The position numbers and the translations under genes were made by a program. Shown in pieces: positions 56,220 through 64,000 of a stretch of 64,000 nt of DNA. The stretch lies in contig PVNU02001303.1 in the NCBI GenBank assembly GCA_003013855.2, positions 1 through 64,000 of the forward strand. The letters run 5' to 3'. The stretch comes from Liriodendron chinense (Eukaryota; Streptophyta; Magnoliopsida; Magnoliales; Magnoliaceae). Within the stretch, counting starts at the first letter, position 1. Each line of letters begins with the position of its first letter. The notes under the pieces were generated by a model. The model was not told the DNA's origin, did not search any database, and saw only the letters and a program-made list of their open reading frames with translations.

Positions 56220-57480
56220 GCAAATCCATCAAATGGCCATCCGTGAATGGACTACATCACAAAAACTGCATAGATCAGATCTGACTGATTGTGTGCAAAC
56301 AGAGCAACAAACAAAGGAAGTATGATTTTCTAATTTCCTATGAAATTGAGGTAAATGAGCCATCATTATCACTTGCAAGTGTTTGTTTAAACATGAATCA
56401 TGACCTGTAAACAGAGAGTCAAATACACCTGTAAAAGATGAAGGTAAAGTAAAATATAATCATTACATTTTTCTATTATAAACCCACCATTTTCACAGTA
56501 ACTCTAGAGTAAAACAAACAATGAAACGAAGCTATAATTATAGTCAAATGCACATGATGTGACCACACATATACAAGGGCAAATAATCATGGCCCTTTTA
56601 CAACCATATACCGTTGTAATTGGAAAATCAAACGGGCCTTAAATGACCCAGAACTAAGAAAAAGAGGAAGTATAGGATCCAAAATACATGGCATTGTAGA
56701 TGAACTTGGTTTTCATTTCTGAGAAGGGGACCCAAGGTTTGGAAATCCAGATCATTGTTCTGTTGCGAGTGGACCCTGCGCCAAAAATCTCCTCAACAGG
56801 AGTATCCAGGACAATTTTTTAGACAGTCCATCCACAATGTTATGCAACACACCAATGGCCTACATCACAAACCATGAGCCCAAATTCTACAAACTGAGAA
56901 CCTGGGCTGAGAAGTCTATTGACTGGATGGCTAGAATCATGCAATCAAATGTAAAGCATTCATGTAGAATAACCAAAACCCAACTTGCAGACCAAACTCA
57001 AAAAGAAAATATGCTCCATGGTCATAAAGCTAACCCTTAATGCTAACTTCAGATGCAGAATCCTTCTTCGTGTGGCCGACACCTTTCTGAGTAGCAACCA
57101 AAACCAAAGAATATAGTACAATAGCACTCTCTAGGAAAAATTTCACCAATCTCATTTCCTTCTCAAGCCCTCTAAAACCATTCATTTTTATTGCCTTCAG
57201 ATGATCGAACACAATCTCTGGAGGATCCTCTGCTGGCAATCTCTCGCACTGGTACACTCCTTGATAGGTGTCCTTGGAGACAGATGGAAGTTTCATATTC
57301 AGCATTAAAAACAAAGAGAGCATAAATAAGCAGCTCCAGGAGAAGATAGTAGTCAAAATAGGATTTGCTAAGCTGAAGAGCACATCTGGCCATGCATCAG
57401 GTGGGCCCCGCAATGCTTTGATGAAATCGAAGCCATTGGGTTTTACCTGTGACCCTTACAATGTTGTTTTTGGGTGCTAT
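56220..57480 (-). pseudogene. F-box/FBD copy 4: FBD exon and 3' flank
   Basis: Minus-strand frame ending at 57030 reads LPSVSKDT, YQCERLPAEDPPEIVFDHLK, MNGFRG, EMRLVKFFLESAIVLYSLVL and a short charged tail (HTKKDSASEVSIKG). The FBD part is open, unlike copy 1. The 3' flank to about 56220 matches 8380-8830 and 58580-58990. A ~320-base MITE-like insertion (about 56325-56640, ending AAACGGGCCTTAA) is absent from the other two flanks. No F-box or LRR exon is linked to it, so it is a fragment. Confidence 0.68.
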
Positions 57481-57726
57481 CCATGGGTTCCCCCTTCCCA
57501 CTGGTCCATTTTACAGCATAACAATCTGTACCCACCACTGTTTTGCCCTCAATGACGATCAAGAAAGTTTAAATCACCTCCCAAGTAACTCATGACCACT
57601 ACCATAACATATTTGTAACTCATGACTGTTACAGGCATTCATGGCCACTATTTTGAAAATTCATGATGGGCCTAACACAATTTGCATTAACACCAGGGTC
57701 TCTATGCGACATCTGCTCTGTCCATC

Positions 57727-57728
<2 letters not shown>
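57481..57728. other. F-box copy 4 intron-side flank
   Basis: CCATGGGTTCCC and TTTACAGCATAACAATCTGT match 17560-17635 beside the FBD exon of copy 1. At about 57560 (ATCAAGAAAG) it shows the empty site of the Harbinger-like element. Confidence 0.55.
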
Positions 57729-57760
<32 letters not shown>

Positions 57761-58200
57761 AAACAATGTGAAAATTCATGGAAGAAGGCCGAAGCCAGAA
57801 TATACAAAAATAAAAAGAAAACTATACAAAAGATACAAAAAGAAAACTATACAAAAGCCCCACCACCTTATAGCTCACCCCACCTTTCCGGGATCTGCAC
57901 AACACCCTTGGAGGCCAGAGCCCAATCCAAAACCAGACTTTTCACTAACTTGTCACTAACTTGAACACCTCAGCTGCTCTCCCCTCCCGGTTCCTAAAAC
58001 ATCTGTTGTTTCTTTCTTTCCAAAGACACCACAAACCTGCCAACAGCACGAGATGCCACAGTTTTAACTCCATACTTGAGAACATACTACTCCCATGCCA
58101 CGCCCTGAAGAAGTCGGCAATAGAGACAGGCAACACCCACAACATCCCGAATAGTGTAAAAAACTTATGCCACAGCTGCCTAGCAAAATCACAGTGAATA
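57729..58200 (-). mobile_element. LINE 3' end with poly(A) tail
   Basis: A run of 31 T (57729-57759) is the poly(A) tail of a minus-strand insertion. Upstream in minus sense, the 58145-57945 frame reads LPVSIADFFRAWHGSS, LVLLAGLWCLWKERNNRC and FRNREGRAAEVFKLV, the C-terminal zf-RVT tail of plant LINE ORF2. It is 5'-truncated, as is common for LINE copies. The full-length poly(A) suggests moderate age. Confidence 0.85.
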
Positions 58201-59830
58201 AAAAGGTGGGCCAGACCATATTCAAACTTCAGCAGAAAAATTGGGCAGATCTAAAGTTCAAGTGGGCCAGACCAAAGGAAAGGCTGAGAACAGTAATGCT
58301 CACAATTGAAACCTTCCTGGGACCCACCGTGGTGTTTATAAGCCATCCATCCCATTCATATATGCTCTCATCATTATGAAGGTAGGAAAAAAAAAATCCA
58401 AGCAGTTGGTGAGCCCCACTCAATATATGATGAAAGAATTACCATATAGTCTGCCTTTTCTTGTTACCATATAGCCCCGCTAAATCCCCATTACTATCAA
58501 AGTTACCAAATTGCAAGGTTTATCATTAATGGCATTCCACATAATAGGCACGTGGGAGCACTTTGAGACCATCCATCAAATGGCCACCCATTAATAGACC
58601 ACATCACAAAAACAGCAAAATCAGAAATCCTCGGACTGATTGGTGGTGTGCAAACAAAGCTTAAAAAGAAGGTACAGGATCCAGAATTTAGAAACAGAGG
58701 AATTACAGGATACAAAATACATGACACTGTACAATAAACTTGATTTTAATTTCCAAGAAGGGGACCCATGGTTCGGCAATCCAGACCATTGTTCTACTGT
58801 GTCCTGCTGCAAGTGGGCAATGCACCAAAAAATTCTTCAACAGGAGTCTCCATGACAATTTTTGAGACAGTCCACCCCTGATGTTATGCAACTAAAGAAT
58901 GGTTGACATTACAAACCATGGGTCCAAATTCCTCGAACAAAGAACCTAGGCCAAAAAGTCTATCGACCTTATAGACCATACTTGAAGAAAATATGCTCCA
59001 TGGCGACAAAGCTACTCATTATGGAAAAGTTCAGTATGCGTTGGGGCAAAAGCACCATCGTCATCCAAATATTCACATATTAATATCTGTACATTAGATG
59101 ATGATGCCTTTGCTAAGATCAATAGCTGCAAGCGAAGAAGACCCAATGGTGTGTCGACTGATTTTGACTCCGATGCAGAACCCTCTTCTTTCTGTGGAGC
59201 TACCAAAACCAAATAATCTAGTATAATAGCCTTCTCTAGAAAAAATTTCACCAACTGCATTTCATCTTCAAGCCCACTAAAACCATTCATTTTTATCACC
59301 TTCAGATGATCAAACACAATCTCCGGCATGTCCAGTCCCTCACACTGGTAGTCACTTAGAGAGATGACCTTGGTGGCAAACAAAGCATCAAATTCACATA
59401 AAAAAACAGAGAGAGCATAAATAAGCAGCTCTGAGAGACGATAATATTCAAAATGAGATTTGCTAAGCTGACAAGCACATCCTGGCCATCCATCAGGTGG
59501 GCCCCACGATGCTTTGATAAAATTGAAGCCCCGAAGAGGTGATTAGTATTGGAGGACTGCTGATCACTAATTGTCAATTGGGTTTTTCCATGACCCATGC
59601 CATGTTTTTTGGTGGTATGCATAGTGTATATGGCATTCATGACCATTGTACCAACACCACAAGTGTGCAGATGACCAGGCACACATGTACAAAGAGAAAG
59701 GACAATATGCATTTGTGGCCCACCTGATGAATTGATTTGACTCATTTTTGCACCAGCTCAATCCATATAAGTAAAGCCATCTCATTGATGGCCCAACATA
59801 GTGAGCAGTCCACATCAAAGGTTGGCCTCA
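58201..59830 (-). pseudogene. F-box/FBD copy 3: FBD exon with flanks
   Basis: The minus-strand frame 59383-59012 reads YQCEGLDMPEIVFDHLKVI, MNGFSGLEDEMQLVKFFLEK, AIILDYLVLVAPQK and a tail to ILICEYLDDDGAF, longer than in copies 1 and 4. The 3' flank (58230-59000) matches 8.0-8.8 kb; the intron side (59560-59800) matches 36780-36970. The F-box and LRR exons are not in the window. The site near 59045 (GTTGGGGCAAAAGCACC) is the empty site for gypsy element 1. Confidence 0.68.
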
Positions 59831-60164
59831 CATGATAGATGGTGGATCTTAATGTTAAACCCCACGTGAATAAGTAAAAGTTGGAAGAGATTTTAATGGA
59901 AGGCATTTATAAAAATGGAAGAAAAGAGAAAAAGGAGATGGAGATTATGAAGGGAATGATGCCGGATGCACGTCGCAAGCTCGCCGAAGTGGGTCCCACG
60001 GAAGTGGCAACGGTCCTAATGGTCAAATGTCCTTTCCCGCGCAATGGACCCATCTATTGAACCCATCCCTACATCTTGGAGCAGATCCAAGCCATCCACA
60101 TGAATGAAGTTTTAATTTCATGTCATCTGTCCAAATTAGAGGGCAAAACTTATCACAAATGAAC
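59831..60164. other. Non-coding spacer
   Basis: Purine-rich around 59900-59960 (GGAAGAAAAGAGAAAAAGGA). No gene or repeat end recognised. Confidence 0.45.
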
Positions 60165-61526
60165 CATATTGGAGGAAACAGTTCAGAATTAAATCATAGT
60201 GTTAATGCAAGTGTAGGCTATAGAAAACTCTAATTTTTTTTTAAATGACCATATTGTGCATTCATGACTGTGCAATTAAAATGAATGGATCAAATCAGCC
60301 AAGGGGTGGCCCCAATCATTGATTTACTTGATCCATACCCCATTCTCAAAAGTCCCTCTTGACTTCCGTGTTCGACTACATCCGTACAAGGGGACAAAGA
60401 GTAGGGAGACATTTTGGTTAAATAAAAGCCAAACAATGCCCAAAAGGCTAGATAAAAAATGCTTCTAACAAAGGAGCTAACATGATGATAATGTCACTAA
60501 TCAGGGCTTTATCAACTAATATCCCTTCCAAAGTGTATGCCAGCGAACTTTTGTTTCCGGAAGGCCCACGTAACTGGAAACGGACTGTATACTGATTAAC
60601 TGAGTAAACTTTGTGGGGTCTTACCGTGATTTATGTATTCTATCCACTCCGTCCATCCATTTTACCGGGTAATTTTAGGGCAGGCTTGAGCCTAAAATTG
60701 AAGCATATCCAAATCACACGTGGACCATACCACAGGAAACAATGTGAATTGAATGTTACTGTTGAAAATTTCTTCGGGGCTACAAATTTTTTGGATCAAG
60801 CTGAATATTTGTGTTTTCCCTTCATCCATGTTGTGCTATCTTCTTAACAGGTTGGATGACAAATAAACATCAGTGTGTACCCTTGTAAGATTTCAATGGT
60901 GGAAATCATTATTCCCACTTTTTTCCTTGGTGTGGTTCACTTGAGCGTTGTATATTCTTCAGTTTTGGGCTTAATCCTTTAAATGAGCTGTAAAAACAGA
61001 TGGTAGGCGTGGATAAACCACAAACATTTAAAGTGGGCCAACAAAGTTTACTCAGTACGATGAGAGCGTACTGAGTGAGTCAGTACGAAATCCGATTTCC
61101 ACAAAACTCTCCGTGTGTGGAGTATTTTGGGACCTGTTTCAGTACTAAAACAGAGAAGAAAATAAAAAATACAAATCGATTTTTTATTACTAGACTGGAA
61201 GCGTATTGCTTCCCACCTCGTTCGGACGTAACAAGGAACTGGCAGAGCTGTGTGGGGGCCCACCACGATATATCTTTTTATCCACGCCGTCCTTCCCTTT
61301 TCTCATATCACATTACCGTATGAGCCCAAAAAATTGGGCAGATCTAACGTTCTAGTGGACCACACCAGAAATGACTATTGCATTTTATGCTTTGTGCATT
61401 TAATGCAACCCAAGCTTACTATTTGGCGTGGTCCACTTGAGTATTAGACTACAAGGATGATAAATAGATACATAACGGTGGGCCCCACATATATCTGCCC
61501 GTTCTTTGCTTCGTAAGGGCGGGGTC

Positions 61527-61660
61527 GGACGCCATCCGCTTCCTAGTATACTCCTCACAAGTCTCAAGTCATCAGTGGCGTGTCTCGCCTGAAGACGCCT
61601 TGGCGCTAGCAGGGTAGGTGCTTTGCATGACTAACCAAATAATAATAATAATAATAATAA
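61527..61660 (+). promoter_or_regulatory. RLK upstream module, copy 3
   Basis: CATCCGCTTCCTAGTATAC, two AAGTC(T)C units, GGCGTGTCTCGCCTG, GCGCTAGCAGGGTAGGTGC, GACTAACC and an (AAT)n tract, as at 44435. No gene follows directly. Confidence 0.5.
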
Positions 61661-62058
61661 GAAAATAAGTAAAAAAAAAAAAAAAAGAAAAGTCATCACG
61701 ACTCGCGTGTACAGACTTGACTCACGTACGTGAGATCCAGGCCATAGGGAATGGTGAGGATGGGAACACCCACCATTGAAAACTTCTTGAGAAGGTTTTT
61801 ATCAGGACCTTCATCCCTTCTCCGCAGTCCGTCTCAGAAAGTTTCAATGATCGCTGTTTCCTTCTGTACTGTCCCCTTGTGTGACCCACTCGAATTATGA
61901 TGGGCTTGTTTTGGGCTCACATCCTAAGAACATCTGGCGCAGTTGATGGACGAACTGGATGTGGCATGCAAATCAAGTGGATCCCACTGAGCTTTTCGTT
62001 GCACGGACTCACTACAATTCGCCTTTGGAAAGAGGGTAAGGGATTGCTACCTGCAGAT

Positions 62059-62556
62059 AGGGCTGTAAATGGGTCAACAGACCCGATGGGGTACCCGGAC
62101 CCAACCCATTTAGACCTGACCCAGACCCGACCCATTTGTTAAATGGTACGGGTCTTGGTCCAAGAACAGACCCATTTGTTAAACGGGTCTGGGTCTGGTT
62201 TCCTTTATATTAGGCCTGACCCGACCCGACCCGACCCGACCCGAACCCATTTAGTAAGTGGGCGGGTTTGGTCTATGTTTCAAGGGACCCGTCCAAACCT
62301 GATTTTAAGCCTTGTAAAATGCTTGCATACTCGATCTAGACCCGGACCCGTTAGACCCGACCCATTTTATAAATGGGTCTAGGTGGATCTCCCTCTACCC
62401 GACCCGGACCCATTTATAAATGGGTCAGATGGGTTGACTCAGACCCAACCCACACCCGCCCATTTAGTAAAAGGGTCTGGGTCTAAAATTTGGACCCAGA
62501 CCCGTTTAGTAAATGGGCGGGTCTAGTTTTGGCTAAACCCGACCATTTACAGCCCT
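62059..62556. mobile_element. MULE-like MITE rich in GACCC/GGGTC
   Basis: Ends AGGGCTGTAAATGGGTC and GACCATTTACAGCCCT are inverted repeats. A perfect ten-base TSD, ACCTGCAGAT, flanks it (62049-62058 and 62557-62566); 9-11-base duplications are typical of Mutator-like elements. The 498-base body is built of GACCCG, CCCATTT and TTTAGTAAATGGG motifs in both orientations, including (GACCC)n at 62215-62245. No coding capacity. Confidence 0.9.
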
Positions 62557-63523
62557 ACCTGCAGATGAGAAATCCATGCGCCCGACGAAATGGCACACAT
62601 GTGTGGGATCCTATTCGTCTCCGCGCGTGTGAATGAATCCTAACCTCCATGCGAAGGCAGACCACGCTCGTACGTTGAATGTGAACCGGAGGATATCCAT
62701 CTTTAGTAATCGTTTTTATGTACTTGTGTGGCCCACCTGATAACCGGACCACTCGATGAATGGCCTGGATCTCACGTACGTGAGTCAAGACTTGACAAAG
62801 GGGCCAACGTAACAATGTGTCATTTATCAACTAATATCCCCTTCTAAAGTAGGCAAGGGTCCACAGAACTTATTAATTGAGTACTGATTAATTGAGTAAA
62901 CCATATACATTCAAAGTGATCTGGAAAAATAGATGGACGGCCTGGATCAACTTTAGCTTTGGATACCTCAATTTGATCGTTGCAGTACCTCAATTTTAAA
63001 ATGATATGAGGAAAGGGATGAACGGCATGGATAAACAGATACATAACAGTCGCCCCACACATATCTACCCGTTACTTGCTAATACGAGCAGGTTCAGACC
63101 CAATCGGGCCGATTCCCTACAAGGAATTGCGCAGGAAGTTTATGCCCTGTGATGTTTAAATCCACTCCATTCATCTGCTTTGTAAGATCATTTTAAGACA
63201 TTTTATCAAAATGAGCCCGATCCAAGACTCAAGTGGGCGAAAACACGAGAATTGAATGTCCACAGTTGAAACATTCGTGGGGCCTAATATTTCTTTTTCT
63301 GTTCATCCCGGTAGGAATGAAGTTATGAACCGTATTGATGTCATATAAACATCACTGTGTATGCCATGGAGATTTCAACGGTAACAATTTCCTTGCCCAC
63401 CTTTTCATTTAGTGCGGCCCACCTAAGTCTTGGATACTACTCATGTAGGATTTCTCAAAAACATCAAGGTGGGCCGTACCTAGGTTCCTAGAACTTCGTT
63501 CACAAGGCTTTAACAGGGAATCC

Positions 63524-63873
63524 GTTGCTACACCCACGAGTTAGCTACACCGGGTGTAGCAATGACCCCACCATGATGTATGCGTTGTATCCACACCGTC
63601 CACCCATTTGACGATATCATTTTAGTTCATGATACAAAAAATGAGGCAGATCTGAAGCTCAAGTGCCCCTCCATAAGTTTTTAGTGGTTGCCGTTCAATT
63701 CCCACTATTTTCTGTACTGAGTCCACTTGACTTTGGATCTGCCTCATTTTTTGTGACATGGCCTGAGATGATCTCACCAAATGTATGGACGGCGTGGATA
63801 CAACAAATACATCATGGTGGGTCATAGCTACACCAAGTGTAGCTAGGGTAGCTAACTCGTGGGTGTAGCAAAA
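63524..63873. repeat. Short inverted-repeat element with long TIR
   Basis: The left arm TTGCTACACCCACGAGTTAG, then CTACACCGGGTGTAGC, is the complement of the right arm ending CTAACTCGTGGGTGTAGCAA. Inner arms carry ACCATGATGTATGCGTTGTA and GATACAACAAATACATCATG. It belongs to the dispersed family. The TSD is not clear. Confidence 0.8.
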
Positions 63874-63879
63874 TTTCTC

Positions 63880-64000
63880 TCGTATACTCCTCAGTCATCA
63901 ATTACGTGTATCCGCCTGGAAGTCATGAACGGCCTTGTCGCTAACGGGGGAGGTGCGTTGCATATGACTAACCAAAAAAACAATAATAATAAAAATAATA
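63880..64000 (+). promoter_or_regulatory. RLK upstream module, copy 4, at the window edge
   Basis: CGTATACTCCTCAGTCATCA, CCGCCTGGAAGTC, GTCGCTAACGGGGGAGGTGC, GACTAACC, then ACAATAATAATAAAAATAA. This ending matches 45487-45508, about 20 bases before the first in-frame ATG of the RLK at 45527. Confidence 0.55.

Larger units (their letters stand above)
60165..64000. repeat. Second copy of the RLK upstream block
   Basis: Parallel to 42586-45510: shared AATTAAATCATAGTGTTAAT-type start, inverted-repeat copies at 60600-61045 and 61225-61500, the upstream module at 61527-61660, CACGACTCGCGTG and AACCGGAGGATATCCATCTT (44815 and 62685), and the proximal module at 63880-64000. It lacks the hAT-like MITE but has the MULE-like MITE at 62059. 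No gene lies inside. Confidence 0.75.

Noticed and set aside
57641..57964. Open frame with a long run of Phe
   Set aside because: It reads through the poly-T that is the poly(A) tail of the minus-strand LINE fragment.
62143..62382. Open frame rich in RPDPTRP
   Set aside because: Translation of the GACCC-rich body of the MULE-like MITE.

Overview
The window is plant nuclear DNA: GT-AG introns, a plant LRR receptor kinase, F-box/FBD genes, Ty3/gypsy elements primed by initiator-tRNA-Met, CACTA, hAT-like, Harbinger-like and MULE-like elements, and about 40% GC. A very abundant inverted-repeat family (core ATCCACGCCGTCCATCCAT paired with its complement a few hundred bases on) is, from memory, typical of magnoliid genomes (Magnoliaceae/Lauraceae type). 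That lineage call is inference; nothing here fixes the species.

Layout. 0.3-3.1 kb: short splice-bounded exon remnants (a DnaJ-type cysteine-rich piece, an LRR piece, unidentified exons). 3.2-8.3 kb: degenerate tandem repeats, one end of a CACTA element and half of a MITE. 8.3-30.7 kb: one F-box/LRR/FBD gene on the minus strand, blown apart by transposons. Its 3' region holds a LINE tail and a 7.8-kb gypsy element (9182-16960), its last intron a 1.7-kb Harbinger-like element (17637-19338), and its first 5' splice site a 9.5-kb chromodomain gypsy element (20016-29475). That element in turn carries a 3.2-kb solo-LTR-like insert. 30.8-35.6 kb: an inverted-repeat element, a solo LTR, a complete 1.6-kb TRIM-like retroelement and a MITE. 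35.6-41.6 kb: palindromic microsatellites, then a second F-box/LRR paralog broken by a solo LTR in intron 1 and preceded by a 2.5-kb non-autonomous retroelement. 42.6-45.5 kb: a block that recurs at 60.2-64.0 kb.

45.6-51.4 kb carries the one gene that looks intact: a two-exon LRR-XII-type receptor-like kinase. Two decayed tandem relatives follow (52.4-52.9 and 54.5-54.7 kb), then two FBD-exon fragments of the F-box family (57.0-57.4 and 59.0-59.4 kb), a LINE tail, and the second copy of the RLK upstream block. The last bases of the window match the sequence just upstream of the intact RLK, so another RLK copy may start right beyond base 64000.

Plant resistance-type (RLK) and F-box/FBD families both expand by local duplication, and here both have mostly decayed under transposon insertion. 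The paralogs supply empty sites that let most insertions be placed to the base with their target-site duplications (TSDs). I see no tRNA, rRNA or CRISPR locus.
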